Of a DNA stretch of 64,000 bases, positions 45,824-54,996 are shown one piece after another; the first letter of the stretch is position 1, and every line of letters starts with the position of its first letter. Below the pieces are notes generated by a model. That model did not search any database. It was given only the letters and a program-made list of their open reading frames with translations, and was not told the DNA's origin. Source of the DNA: Indioceanicola profundi (GTDB taxonomy: Bacteria; Pseudomonadota; Alphaproteobacteria; Azospirillales; Azospirillaceae); assembly GCF_003568845.1 (NCBI RefSeq), contig NZ_CP030126.1, forward strand, positions 3,331,501-3,395,500, written 5' to 3'. Position numbers and translations under genes: made by a program.

Positions 45824-46852
45824 TCACATCAAGGGCCGGCACAGCCGGTCGATCACGTCGTCCAGCGTGACGCCGTCGGCGCGGGCGGAGAAATTAAGCG
45901 CCATGCGGTGGCGCAGCACCGGCTTGGCGAGGTCCAGCACATCGTCCAGCGACGGGGCCAGCCGGCCATCCAGCAGGGCGCGGGCGCGGGCGGCGAGCAT
46001 CAGCGACTGGCTGGCGCGGGGGCCGGGACCCCAGGCCACATGCCGCCGCACCTCCTCGATCGGACTTTCCTCCGGCCGGGCGTTGCGCACGAGGTCCAGG
46101 ATGCCGTCCACCACGCTGTCGCCCACCGGGATACGGCGGACCAGCGCCTGCGCGGTCATCAGCTCCTGCGGGGTGAGCACGGCCGAGGCGCGGGCGGTGT
46201 CGGCGCCGGTGGTGGCGATCATCATGCGGCGTTCCGCATCACGGTCGGGATAGAGCACGTCCACCTGCAGCAGGAAGCGGTCGAGCTGCGCCTCGGGCAG
46301 GGGATAGGTGCCCTCCTGCTCTAGCGGGTTCTGGGTGGCGAGCACATGGAAGGGGCGGGGCAGGGGATGGTAATGGCCGGCGACGCTGACCCGCCCCTCC
46401 TGCATCGCCTGCAACAGGGCGGACTGGGTGCGCGGGCTGGCGCGGTTGATCTCGTCCGCCATCAGGAGCTGGCTGAACACCGGGCCGGGGATGAAGCGGA
46501 AGGCGCGGCGGCCCTGCTCCCCCTCCTCCAGCACTTCGGAACCCAGGATGTCGGCCGGCATCAGGTCGGGCGTGCACTGAATGCGCTTCTCATCCAGGCC
46601 CAGCACCGTGCCCAGCGTTTCCACCAGCCGGGTCTTGGCAAGGCCGGGCACGCCGATCAGCAGCAGGTGGCCGCCGGCCAGCAGGGTCACCAGCGACAGG
46701 TCGATGGCGGTCTGCTGGCCATAGATCACCCGGCCGATCATCTCCCGCACGGTGGCAAGCCGTTCGCCGAGCTGCTCCACTTCCGCCACCAGGGCCTTGG
46801 CGTCGGGGCCTTGCGGGTCGGGGGCGCCGCGGGAAAGGTCGAACGTGCTCAC
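45824..46852 (-). CDS. MoxR-family AAA+ ATPase
   Basis: 342 aa. Walker A GVPGLAKTR, Walker B LMADEINR followed by SPRTQSALLQAMQEG, sensor-1 ATQNP and sensor-2 region intact. MoxR ATPases act as chaperones that insert metals or remodel VWA-domain partners; here the partners are the three downstream genes. First gene of a four-gene operon (46852 to 39933); the 179 bp upstream separate it from the divergent DUF1285 gene. Confidence 0.95.
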   Translation of the reverse strand: MSTFDLSRGAPDPQGPDAKALVAEVEQLGERLATVREMIGRVIYGQQTAIDLSLVTLLAGGHLLLIGVPGLAKTRLVETLGTVLGLDEKRIQCTPDLMPADILGSEVLEEGEQGRRAFRFIPGPVFSQLLMADEINRASPRTQSALLQAMQEGRVSVAGHYHPLPRPFHVLATQNPLEQEGTYPLPEAQLDRFLLQVDVLYPDRDAERRMMIATTGADTARASAVLTPQELMTAQALVRRIPVGDSVVDGILDLVRNARPEESPIEEVRRHVAWGPGPRASQSLMLAARARALLDGRLAPSLDDVLDLAKPVLRHRMALNFSARADGVTLDDVIDRLCRPLM

Positions 46853-47031
46853 ATCCAGATTCCTTCTGTCCCAGGCCGACCCGGCCTCCTGGAAGGCGCC
46901 GCGGTCAGCAAGTCCGGTCCGGTTCCCGAACCAAGACCGCCAGACTATGTTAACTTCATGGCCCTGTGCGGTGCCATTCAGGGGTGACTCCCCTGGACCA
47001 CGACGCCGACGGCAACCCTTTCACCGAGTAG

Positions 47032-47610
47032 ATGGTCGATCCCGCCATGGAGGAAAGCAAGAGCCGAGAGGAAAAGTTCCCGAGCCTCGGCGGCGCCCGC
47101 CGTGCCAGCGGCGGACCCGGCCCGACGGCGGAAGACGAAGCCTATGAAATCCGCATCGCCCGGGACGGCACCTGGTATTATCACGGCAGCCCGATCGGCC
47201 GCATCGCCTTGTGCAAGCTCTTCTCCACCGTGCTGCGCCGGGACGAGAGGGGCGACTACTGGCTGATCACGCCGGCGGAGCGCGGGCGCATCACGGTGGA
47301 GGATGCGCCTTTTGTCGCGGTGGAGGTCACCGCCGACGGCGAAGGGCAGGATCAGCGCCTGACCTTCCGCACCAACCTGGACCATGAGGTCACGGCCGGT
47401 CCCGACCACCCGATCCGGGTAGAGACCGATCCGGGTACGGGCGAACCCAGCCCCTATGTGCTGGTGCGCGACAATCTGGAAGCCCGCATCAATCGCGCTA
47501 CCTTCTACCATCTGGTCGAACGGGGCGAGGAACAAGCGGGACCGGAAGGCACCGAGTTCGGCGTCTGGAGCGGCGGCTGCTTCTTCCCCCTGGGCCGGCT
47601 GCCTGCATGA
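47032..47610 (+). CDS. DUF1285 domain protein
   Basis: 192 aa cytoplasmic protein of unknown function. Family marks: IRIARDGTWYYHGSPIGR, KLFSTVLRRDERGDYWLITPAE, and a conserved LVRDNLEARINRATFYHLV near the C-terminus. Start at 47032, or Met6 at 47047. It usually sits between the moxR operon and the CoA pyrophosphatase gene in alphaproteobacteria, as here. 41 bp before the Nudix gene. Confidence 0.9.
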   Translation: MVDPAMEESKSREEKFPSLGGARRASGGPGPTAEDEAYEIRIARDGTWYYHGSPIGRIALCKLFSTVLRRDERGDYWLITPAERGRITVEDAPFVAVEVTADGEGQDQRLTFRTNLDHEVTAGPDHPIRVETDPGTGEPSPYVLVRDNLEARINRATFYHLVERGEEQAGPEGTEFGVWSGGCFFPLGRLPA

Positions 47611-47651
47611 ATTTGGCCCGCATTGGATTGTTCGTGTAACCTGATGGCACG

Positions 47652-48284
47652 ATGACGCCGACGCCCACCGAAGAAGATATCCGCAGCCGCTTCCGCCGAC
47701 GCCGCAATCCGCCCATGCGGGTGATCGGCATCCGTGGCGACCATGATGGCAATCCCGGCCTTCATCCCCCGGCGGAGCTGCGGGACGCCGCCGTTCTGGT
47801 GGGGCTGGTCGCGCATGACAGCGGGCTGACGGTGATGCTGACCCAGCGCACCGCCCATCTGGCCGCCCATGCCGGCCAGATCAGCTTCCCCGGCGGCCGG
47901 GTGGAGCCGGAGGATCAGGGGCCGGTGGACACCGCGCTCCGCGAGACGGAGGAGGAGGTCGGGCTGCCCCGCACGCGGGTGGAGGTGCTGGGCTTCCTCG
48001 ACACCTATATCACCCGCACCGGCTTCCGCATCACGCCGGTGGTGGCGATCATCCGCCCGCCCTTCATCCTGCGCCCCGACCCTTATGAGGTGGAGGAGGT
48101 GTTCGAGGCCCCCCTCTCCTTCATCCTGGACCCTGCCAACCGCATCCGCGAATCCCGGGAGTTCAAGGGCGCCATGCGCCATTTCTGGGCCTTTCCCTAT
48201 GGCCGGCATTATATCTGGGGCGCGACCGCCGGCATGTTGATCAATCTGTGCGAGGTTCTGGGCGGAGAGGTGGAGGCGGCGTGA
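47652..48284 (+). CDS. Nudix CoA pyrophosphatase (NudL-like)
   Basis: 210 aa. Nudix box at about residues 79-103: GGRVEPED, then RETEEEVGL with the REx2EE catalytic core. The preceding LTQRTAHLAAHAGQISFPGG matches the CoA pyrophosphatase UPF0035 signature upstream of the box. It hydrolyses CoA and its oxidised forms to 4'-phosphopantetheine and 3',5'-ADP. Probably co-transcribed with the DUF1285 gene. Confidence 0.93.
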   Translation: MTPTPTEEDIRSRFRRRRNPPMRVIGIRGDHDGNPGLHPPAELRDAAVLVGLVAHDSGLTVMLTQRTAHLAAHAGQISFPGGRVEPEDQGPVDTALRETEEEVGLPRTRVEVLGFLDTYITRTGFRITPVVAIIRPPFILRPDPYEVEEVFEAPLSFILDPANRIRESREFKGAMRHFWAFPYGRHYIWGATAGMLINLCEVLGGEVEAA

Positions 48285-48391
48285 CGGCCGGGTGAATCCG
48301 CTTCACCCGATCGTGAAAAGGCCGCGTTTGCCGACGGGCGGGAAGCTGCCGAGAGTGGGGACACAGCCCCACCGATCCGGAGCCAGCGCCC

Positions 48392-49195
48392 ATGTCCAGC
48401 ACCAGCACCAGCCGAGTTCTCTTCGAGGCCGCCGACGGCATCGCCACCCTGACCCTCAACCGCCCGGACAAGCTGAACGCCATCGACTACGCCATGGCGG
48501 ACCGGCTGATGGAGCTGCTGGACGGGATCGAGGCGGACCGGAGCATCGGGGCGGTGATCCTGACCGGGGCCGGCGACCGGGCCTTCTCCGCCGGCGGGGA
48601 CATCCGCGAATTTTCGGGCAGCGTGGCGCAGGGGCCATTGGTCGCCGTGCGTGACTTCGTGCGCCGCGGCCAGTCCATGACCGCCCGGCTGGAAGCCTTT
48701 CCCAAGCCCATCATCGCCGCCGTCAACGGCCTCGCCTTTGGCGGCGGCTGCGAGATCACGGAAGCGGCGCATCTGGCCGTCGCCAGCGACCGCGCCCTGT
48801 TCGCCAAGCCGGAGATCAGGCTGGGCATGCCGCCCACCTTCGGCGGCACCCAGCGCCTGTCCCGGCTGGCCGGGCGGAAGCGGGCGTTGGAGCTGCTGCT
48901 GACCGGGGACACGTTCCCGCCAGCCCGCGCCCTGGAACTCGGCCTCGTCAATCAGGTGGTGCCGCATGGGGACCTCATGGCGGCCGCCCGCGATCTCGCC
49001 CGGCGGATCCTGCGCCATTCCCCGCTGGCCGCCGCGGCCATCATCACCGCCGCGACCCGCGGGCTGAACATGAGTATCGGGGAGGGGCTGCAGATGGAGG
49101 CAGAGCAGTTCGCGCGGGTGGTGCCCAGCCGCGACCTGCGCGAAGGGCTGGATGCCTGGATGGCGCGCCGGCCGCCCGCCTTCACGGGATGCTGA
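48392..49195 (+). CDS. enoyl-CoA hydratase/isomerase (crotonase family)
   Basis: 267 aa. Oxyanion-hole segments AFSAGGDIREF and GLAFGGGCEI and the catalytic-loop region PEIRLGMPPTFGGTQRL are clear, with a Glu in PEIRLG as the likely catalytic acid; the second typical Glu position is Pro/Thr, so a pure hydratase is not guaranteed. Acts on acyl-CoA in fatty-acid or amino-acid breakdown. 107 bp after the Nudix gene. Its last 14 bp overlap the convergent LysR gene. Confidence 0.88.
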   Translation: MSSTSTSRVLFEAADGIATLTLNRPDKLNAIDYAMADRLMELLDGIEADRSIGAVILTGAGDRAFSAGGDIREFSGSVAQGPLVAVRDFVRRGQSMTARLEAFPKPIIAAVNGLAFGGGCEITEAAHLAVASDRALFAKPEIRLGMPPTFGGTQRLSRLAGRKRALELLLTGDTFPPARALELGLVNQVVPHGDLMAAARDLARRILRHSPLAAAAIITAATRGLNMSIGEGLQMEAEQFARVVPSRDLREGLDAWMARRPPAFTGC

Positions 49196-50084
49196 CCGTC
49201 TCCGCCAAGGCGCCGCGCATCCAGTCGCGGAAGGCGGCCACCTCCGGCCGGGCCAGGGACTCCGGGGCCGCCACCAGCCAGTAGGCGGTCTCTGCCCGCA
49301 CCGGCGGCCCCAGCACCGGCGCCAGCCGCCCGGCTTCCAGGTCGGCCCCGGCCAGGGGCAGGCGTCCCATGGCGACGCCGAGGCCCCTGGCCGCTGCTTC
49401 CAGCGCCATGTGGATGGTGTCGAAGCGCAGCCCGCCCCGGCCCGTCTCCAGCCCCGCCCCCGTCAGCTCCGACCAGCGGCTCCAATCCTCCTCCACGCTC
49501 TCCACATGCAGCAGGGTGGTTCCGGCCAGGTCGGCGGCCGTGCGGATGCCGGCGGCCAGGGACGGGGCGCAGAGGGGAACCAGATATTCCGGCGCAAGCC
49601 GAACGGCGGACAGGCCGGGCCAGCCGCCGCGCCCCATCCGCACGGCCAGATCGACGCCGTCGCGCGGGAACTCCACATGGCGGTGGCTGGTGTCCAGCGA
49701 CACGGCGATGTCCGGATGGCGTGCTGCGAAGCGGGGCAGGTTGGGGACAAGCCAGAGCAGGCCGAAGCTGGGCGGCACGCTGACCGACAGCCGCCCGCAG
49801 GGCCTGCGCCCCGGCACCGATTCGGTCGCCCTTGTCAGCAGCTCCAGCGCGGCCCGCACCTGGGGCAGGTAGGCGGCCCCGGCGGCGGTCAACTCCAGAC
49901 TGCGGTTGCCGCGCGCGAACAGGGGCACGCCCAGCCACGCCTCCAGCGACTGGATGCCATGGCTGACGGCGCTGGGCGTCAGGTGCAGCTCCTCCGCCGC
50001 GCGCTTGAAGCTCAGATGCCGGCCGGCCGCCTCGAACAGGCGTAGGGCGTTCAGTGGGGGCAGTCGGTAGGCCAAGGCGCGCAT
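49182..50084 (-). CDS. LysR-family transcriptional regulator (GcvA-like)
   Basis: 300 aa. N-terminal winged helix-turn-helix LRLFEAAGRHLSFKRAAEELHLTPSAVSHGIQ (about 14-45; the start is ATG 50084), then the LysR effector-binding domain. The HLSFKRAA motif places it in the GcvA/AmpR-like group. The effector is unknown. The target is not obvious: it is not divergent from a metabolic gene, and the adjoining DUF6111 gene is transcribed away from it. Tail-to-tail overlap of 14 bp with the crotonase gene. Confidence 0.92.
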   Translation of the reverse strand: MRALAYRLPPLNALRLFEAAGRHLSFKRAAEELHLTPSAVSHGIQSLEAWLGVPLFARGNRSLELTAAGAAYLPQVRAALELLTRATESVPGRRPCGRLSVSVPPSFGLLWLVPNLPRFAARHPDIAVSLDTSHRHVEFPRDGVDLAVRMGRGGWPGLSAVRLAPEYLVPLCAPSLAAGIRTAADLAGTTLLHVESVEEDWSRWSELTGAGLETGRGGLRFDTIHMALEAAARGLGVAMGRLPLAGADLEAGRLAPVLGPPVRAETAYWLVAAPESLARPEVAAFRDWMRGALAETVSIP

Positions 50085-50252
50085 CCCTCCAGATCGCGGA
50101 AGCATGGCCCGGTGCCGGAAGGCGGCCAAACGAAATCCATTTCGATCCGAGTGAGTGGAATTCACCCGAATAGCCGGTGGATTTGGAGATGCATTGGCAT
50201 CCAGCTCCGGCTGCCCCATCTTCGGTATAGCCACCATAATGCGGTTCCGCCG

Positions 50253-50582
50253 ATGCTCAGGGTCCTGCTCACCATCCTCATCCCCCTGCTGCTGCCGACC
50301 CTGGTCTATGTCGGCTACTTGGTGCTGACCGGCCGGCGGGCGGCCGTGGGGCGGGGTGGGGAGCCGGCGGCGGATGTCCCCTGGGTCTGGCTGCTGGCGG
50401 CGGGTATCGGTCTGATGGCGGCCTTCCTGGTCTCGCTGGCGCTGCTGGGCGGGCACGGTACGGACAGCCTCTATATCCCCGCCCATGTGGGGCCGGACGG
50501 GCAGACCGTTCCGGCGCGCGTCATTCCGGCCGACCAGTTGCCGCGCGAGGCTGCGCCGGCCGAGGACGCAGCCCCGCAGTGA
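50253..50582 (+). CDS. DUF6111-like small membrane protein
   Basis: 109 aa from the ATG at 50253. One N-terminal membrane helix (TILIPLLLPTLVYVGYLVL) and a second (VWLLAAGIGLMAAFLVSLALLGG), then a periplasmic or cytoplasmic tail ending with HVGPDGQTVPARVIP and an acidic end. The position directly before cca is typical for DUF6111; the family call rests on this and on the two-helix layout. The 5' part of the longer in-frame ORF (from 50112) is not coding. Confidence 0.7.
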   Translation: MLRVLLTILIPLLLPTLVYVGYLVLTGRRAAVGRGGEPAADVPWVWLLAAGIGLMAAFLVSLALLGGHGTDSLYIPAHVGPDGQTVPARVIPADQLPREAAPAEDAAPQ

Positions 50583-50699
50583 GCGTCCGAAGGGGGCATT
50601 GGACAATCCCGCGCCGGCTTGGTTAGATCGGCAATGCTGGACCTTTCCGGTCCCGACCGTTCGAGACCGTTGCCAAGAGGCGCCATCGGCACGCCGCGC

Positions 50700-51944
50700 A
50701 TGGAACCAGTCCGCCACCTTGATCCCGTCGGCCCGATGGCCAGCCTTCAGGCCCGCCGGGTGCTGCAATCCCTGATGCGTACGGGGCAGGAGGCGCGGTT
50801 CGTCGGCGGCTGCGTCCGCGACGCCGTGCTCGGGGTGGAGGCGTCGGATGTGGACATCGCGACGCCGCTGCCTCCGGAAGAGGTGATGCGCCGGCTGAAG
50901 GCCGATGGCATCCGCGTCGTGCCCACCGGGATCAAGCACGGCACCGTCACCGCCGTACTCGACCATGACAGCTTCGAGATCACCACCCTGCGCCGGGACG
51001 TGGAGACGTTCGGCCGGCATGCCAGGGTGGAGTTCACGGATGACTGGGTGGCAGACGCGACCCGGCGGGACTTCACCTTCAACGCCATGTCCCTGTCCCC
51101 GGAGGGGGACCTCTATGATCCGTTCAACGGGTTGGAGGATCTGGAGAAAGGCCGCGTCCGATTCGTCGGCGAGGCGCAGGCCCGCATCCGCGAGGATGTG
51201 CTGCGCATCCTGCGGTTCTTCCGCTTCCATGCCCGGTTCGGCGGGCCGGAGCCGGAGCCGACGGCCATCCGCGCCTGCTCCGAACTGGCGCACCTGCTGC
51301 CGACCCTGTCTGGCGAACGGGTGCGGGAGGAACTGCTGCGCCTGCTGGACGCCGACCGGGCGGTGGATGTCTGGCGGCTGATGCTGGATTACGGGATTGT
51401 GGCGCATCTGCTGCCCCAGGCGACGCGGGTGGAGCGGCTGGCAGCACTGGACCGGCTGGAATGGATGGTGGGGGAAGCCGATCCCATGGCCCGGCTTGCG
51501 GCTTTGCTGCCCAAGGGGCGGACGACGGCGCAGGAGGTGGCGGAGCGGCTGAAACTGTCCAACGCCCAGCGGGACCGGCTGCTGTTGCTGGCCGATCCGC
51601 CGGTGGACGTGCATCCCGACCTCGGCATCAAGGCCCGGCGGCACGCATTGCAGAAGCTGGGCACGGAGCCCTACCGCGATCTGCTGCTGCTGGCGGCATC
51701 CGACCGCGGCACCCCGGCGGCGGAACTGCTGGAGCCGCTGGCGGAGGCCGCGTCCTGGATCATCGTTCCCTTCCCGTTGAAGGGGCAGGATCTGCTGGAC
51801 ATGGGCGTGCCGCCGGGGCCGGAAGTCGGGCGGATTCTGGCCGGGGTGGAGGGATGGTGGGCCGCCCGCGAGTTCCAGCCCACGCGGGAGGAGTGTCTGG
51901 CCGAGCTTCGGCGCAAGCTGGCGGAGCGCGCGGCGGGCGATTGA
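50700..51944 (+). CDS. cca: CCA tRNA nucleotidyltransferase
   Basis: 414 aa from the ATG at 50700; an ATG at 50634 or TTG at 50619 would add 22-27 residues. Class II nucleotidyltransferase head: RFVGGCVRDAVLG and DVDIATP (the two Asp of the catalytic pair), RRDFTFNAMS, and RIREDVLRILRFFRFHARFG in the neck. It adds or repairs the 3' CCA of tRNAs. Ribosome-binding site weak at every candidate. It follows the DUF6111 gene and ends 19 bp before the convergent priA. Confidence 0.94.
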   Translation: MEPVRHLDPVGPMASLQARRVLQSLMRTGQEARFVGGCVRDAVLGVEASDVDIATPLPPEEVMRRLKADGIRVVPTGIKHGTVTAVLDHDSFEITTLRRDVETFGRHARVEFTDDWVADATRRDFTFNAMSLSPEGDLYDPFNGLEDLEKGRVRFVGEAQARIREDVLRILRFFRFHARFGGPEPEPTAIRACSELAHLLPTLSGERVREELLRLLDADRAVDVWRLMLDYGIVAHLLPQATRVERLAALDRLEWMVGEADPMARLAALLPKGRTTAQEVAERLKLSNAQRDRLLLLADPPVDVHPDLGIKARRHALQKLGTEPYRDLLLLAASDRGTPAAELLEPLAEAASWIIVPFPLKGQDLLDMGVPPGPEVGRILAGVEGWWAAREFQPTREECLAELRRKLAERAAGD

Positions 51945-51963
51945 GCGCGGCCCGGCCGCGCCT

Positions 51964-54294
51964 TTACATGAAGCTGTAGGGGTCGATATCCACCTGCACC
52001 CGCACCTGGGGCGGGATTTCCACCTTGTCCAGCCACTCGGCCACGATGGGCTGGAGCGCCAGGCCCTTCGGCCCCTGGATCAGCAGACGCCTCCGGTGCC
52101 GCCCACGCAGGATGGACAGGGGGGCAGGGGCCGGCCCCAGCACCAGCAGTTCCTGCCGGTCGCGAGGCGCGGTGCGGCCGAGGCGCAGGGCCACTTGGTC
52201 AACCAGCCGGTCATCCTCTCCGGACACGATCAGGGCCGCCAACCGGCCGAAGGGCGGCATGCCGGTCTCCAGCCGGCTCTGCTTCTCATGATCCAGGAAC
52301 GCCTCCCGGTCGTGGGAGGCCAGGGCCTGCATCACCGGATGCTCCGGCATGTGGGTCTGGAGGTAGACACGGCCCGGCCGGCTCTCACGCCCGGCACGGC
52401 CCGCCACCTGGTGCAGAAGCTGGAAGGTGCGCTCCGACGCCCGCAGGTCGCCGCCGGACAGGCCGAGATCGGCATCCACCACCCCCACCAGGGTCAGCAT
52501 GGGGAAATGGTGTCCCTTCGCCATCACCTGGGTGCCGATCAGCAGATCGATCTCCTGCGCCTTCACCTTGTCGATCACGTCCTGGATGGCGCGGGGACCC
52601 AGCAGCGTGTCCGACGTCATCATGGCGACCCTGGCCTCGGGCCACAGCATCGCCGCCTCCTCCGCCACCCGCTCCACGCCCGGACCGCAGGCGACGAAGC
52701 TCTCCTCCGCCCCGCAATTCTCGCAGGATTCGGGGGTCTTGGCGGTGAAGCCGCAATGATGGCACTGAAGCCGCTTGGTCAGCCTGTGCTCCACCAGCCA
52801 AGCGGTGCAGTTCGGGCATTGCAAGCGGTGGCCGCAGGCGCGGCACAGGGTCAGCGGCGCATAGCCCCGGCGGTTCAGGAACAGCATGCCCTGCTCCCCC
52901 GCCTCCAGCGTCTCCGTCATGGCCTTGCGCAGGATCGGGCTCAGCCACTGGTGGCGCGGCGGGGCGGCGTCGGGCTTGCGCAGATCGATCAGGGTCACGT
53001 CCGGCATGGTGGCACCGCCATGCCGGCCCGGCAGGTCCATGCGGGTGTAGCGCCCGACCTCCGCATTCACCAGCGTCTCCAGCGCCGGGGTGGCGGAGAC
53101 GAGGACGGTGGGGATCTTGCCCAGATGCGCCCGCGCCACGGCCATGTCACGGGCATGGTAGATCACCCCGTCCTCCTGCTTGAAGGCGGGCTCATGCTCC
53201 TCATCCACCACGATGAGGCCGAGATCGGGATAGGGCAGGAACAGGGCGGAACGGGCCCCCACCACCACCCTGGCCTCCCCGCTGGCGATGGCGCGCCAGG
53301 TGGTGCGGCGGATCATGCCGGTCAGGTCGGAATGCCACTCCGCCGGGCGCGCGCCGAAACGGGCCTGGAACCGGTCCAGCCACTGGGCGGACAGCGCGAT
53401 CTCCGGCAGCAGCACCAGCGCCTGTTTGCCGGCCCGGAGCGCCGCCGCCACCGCCTCGAAATACACCTCCGTCTTGCCGGAGCCGGTGACCCCGTCCAGC
53501 AGGGTGCAGCTATAGCCGCCCTCCGTGACGCGGGCCGCCAGATGGTCCGCCGCCTCCCGCTGGAAGTCGGACAGGGTCGGGCCGGCCAGTGTTCCGTCCG
53601 GCGCCTGGAAGCGGCCCAGCGGGCGGATGGGTACGGGCAGCAGCACGCCGGCATCGGCCATGGCGCGCACCACGGCCGGGCTGCATCCGGCCTCGTTCGC
53701 GATGTCGGCGGCGGTGCGGGGCGGCCCGTCGGCCATCAGCGCCAGCACGGCCTTCCGCGCGGCGGTCAGCTTGAAGCCGTCGGGCAGGTCGGCGTCGGCC
53801 CGGCAATAGCCGGTCATGGCCCGCGGCTCCTCCAGCGCTGCCGACACGCTGACCGCCATGCGCAGCACGTTGCCGAGCTGGGACATGGTGTAGCCGGCCA
53901 CCCATTCGATGAAGCGGCGCGAGGCCTCCGGCATGGGCGGCAGGTCGAAGCGGCGCGCCACCGGCTTCAGCTTGGCATCGGGAACCGCGTTCTCCGCCGG
54001 TTCGGCGGGTTGCGCCGGCGCGCCCCAGACCACGCCGAAGACCCGGCGGGGACCCAGCGGCACCTCCACATAATCGCCGGGGGCGAGGTCCAGCCCGTCC
54101 GGCACGCGGTAGTCGAAGGGTTCGGGGAAGGGCAGCGGCAGGGCCACGGCCACGCGGCGGGCCGGGCCGGCGGGCGGGGGCGGCTTGGATTTGGGCGATG
54201 ATGCGCGGCCAAGCTTCGGCGCTTCCGGCTCCTCCGCCGTCAGGCGGAAGTCGTCCGGCGCAAGGCTGCCGCTGCTGCTGCCTTCCCGCTCCAC
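51964..54294 (-). CDS. priA: primosomal protein N', replication-restart helicase
   Basis: 776 aa. It binds forked DNA and reloads the replisome after fork collapse. Walker A GVTGSGKT (271-275 region), DEEH box (364-367), helicase motifs, and four zinc-finger pairs (CRACG, CPNC, CHHCG, CENCG) in the cysteine-rich region between the helicase lobes. The first 45 residues, acidic and Pro-rich (PKSKPPPPAGPARR), extend past the usual PriA start; a later start cannot be excluded. Single gene. Confidence 0.95.
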   Translation of the reverse strand: MEREGSSSGSLAPDDFRLTAEEPEAPKLGRASSPKSKPPPPAGPARRVAVALPLPFPEPFDYRVPDGLDLAPGDYVEVPLGPRRVFGVVWGAPAQPAEPAENAVPDAKLKPVARRFDLPPMPEASRRFIEWVAGYTMSQLGNVLRMAVSVSAALEEPRAMTGYCRADADLPDGFKLTAARKAVLALMADGPPRTAADIANEAGCSPAVVRAMADAGVLLPVPIRPLGRFQAPDGTLAGPTLSDFQREAADHLAARVTEGGYSCTLLDGVTGSGKTEVYFEAVAAALRAGKQALVLLPEIALSAQWLDRFQARFGARPAEWHSDLTGMIRRTTWRAIASGEARVVVGARSALFLPYPDLGLIVVDEEHEPAFKQEDGVIYHARDMAVARAHLGKIPTVLVSATPALETLVNAEVGRYTRMDLPGRHGGATMPDVTLIDLRKPDAAPPRHQWLSPILRKAMTETLEAGEQGMLFLNRRGYAPLTLCRACGHRLQCPNCTAWLVEHRLTKRLQCHHCGFTAKTPESCENCGAEESFVACGPGVERVAEEAAMLWPEARVAMMTSDTLLGPRAIQDVIDKVKAQEIDLLIGTQVMAKGHHFPMLTLVGVVDADLGLSGGDLRASERTFQLLHQVAGRAGRESRPGRVYLQTHMPEHPVMQALASHDREAFLDHEKQSRLETGMPPFGRLAALIVSGEDDRLVDQVALRLGRTAPRDRQELLVLGPAPAPLSILRGRHRRRLLIQGPKGLALQPIVAEWLDKVEIPPQVRVQVDIDPYSFM

Positions 54295-54389
54295 GTCCGG
54301 CTCCGTGCCGCTTTCGTTCCTGGTGATGGCTTAGCAGATATGGGAGCTTCCGCGCCAGGGGCGGGGTGCTTTTCCGTGTCCGCCGTCAG

Positions 54390-54410
54390 CCCGGCTTGCG
54401 CCGGGATGAC
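54390..54410. repeat. GTCATCCCGGC-type short palindrome
   Basis: CCCGGC-TTGC-GCCGGG followed by ATGAC; on the other strand this reads GTCATCCCGGC..., a palindrome seen dispersed in many Proteobacteria. A single copy in the window, 96 bp upstream of the priA start codon; it is unrelated to the GTAGGTCG family. Confidence 0.5.
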
Positions 54411-54460
54411 AGAGTAGAGTGGGCGTATCCCCTGGCAGGAAAAGGGAGGCGCCCTGTCCA

Positions 54461-54685
54461 TCAGGTCGGCGAACGGCTGATGGATTTGATGGGGCCGCGA
54501 GGATTGCCGGACATCTCGGCAATCTTGCGGTCCTGTGCCTCCAGCCAGGCGCGCACGCCGGCTTCGCCTTCATGCTCCGGCACTTCGGCCTTGGGCACCT
54601 TGCGGTTGGAGCTGCGCGCGCCGTCCTGGTAGAGGACGTCGTAAAGAACATAGCCCGTCTCGACGGGCGGCTTCTTGCGAGCCAT
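54461..54685 (-). CDS. small hypothetical protein, 74 aa
   Basis: Starts MARKKPPVETGYVLYDV; two or three short strands (YVLYDVLYQDG) are followed by a Lys/Arg turn and a C-terminal helix (GEAGVRAWLEAQDRKIAEM). No signal or membrane segment. Not recognised, but codon usage matches its neighbours and the fold looks compact. 101 bp downstream of the cold-shock gene in the same direction, past its terminator. Confidence 0.55.
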   Translation of the reverse strand: MARKKPPVETGYVLYDVLYQDGARSSNRKVPKAEVPEHEGEAGVRAWLEAQDRKIAEMSGNPRGPIKSISRSPT

Positions 54686-54721
54686 CAGACTGCTCCCAAT
54701 TCATCGGTCATAAGACAGGCA

Positions 54722-54752
54722 AGCAAAAGGGCACCGGTCTCCCGGTGCCCTT
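54722..54752 (-). terminator. terminator of the cold-shock gene
   Basis: On the minus strand: perfect 11-bp stem AAGGGCACCGG-GAGA-CCGGTGCCCTT, then TTGC. It lies 34 bp after the cold-shock stop. Confidence 0.88.
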
Positions 54753-54786
54753 CGCCGACCTGTATGAGCGAGCCGGTCCCGGCTGC

Positions 54787-54996
54787 TCAGGCGTTCTGCA
54801 GGTTTTCCGCAGAGGTCTTTCCGCGCCGCGGATCGCGCACTTCCTCATAGGAGACCTTCTGGCCTTCATTGAGGCTGCGCATCCCGGCCTTCTCGACCGC
54901 GGAGATGTGCACGAACACATCAGCGCCGCCATTGTCGGGCTGGATGAAACCATAGCCCTTGGTACCATTGAACCACTTCACGGTGCCGATCGGCAT
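54787..54996 (-). CDS. cold-shock-domain protein (CspA family)
   Basis: 69 aa from the ATG at 54996, or 74 from 55011. One OB-fold cold-shock domain: [17 protein letters not shown] with RNP1 (KGYGFI) and DVFVHIS as RNP2; C-terminal variable part TSAENLQNA. It binds single-stranded RNA/DNA as an RNA chaperone. A hairpin in its leader (55024-55043) and a strong terminator flank it. Several csp paralogues are usual, so induction by cold is not certain. Confidence 0.95.
   Translation of the reverse strand: MPIGTVKWFNGTKGYGFIQPDNGGADVFVHISAVEKAGMRSLNEGQKVSYEEVRDPRRGKTSAENLQNA

Noticed and set aside
50112-50582. A 156-aa version of the DUF6111-like gene
   Set aside because: The first 47 residues have no membrane or family character and lie in the LysR-divergent leader; the ATG at 50253 starts directly before the first membrane helix.
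54331-54651. A 106-aa minus-strand frame overlapping the 74-aa gene
   Set aside because: It reads a different frame of the same region and includes the GTCATCCCGGC palindrome; the 74-aa frame has better composition.
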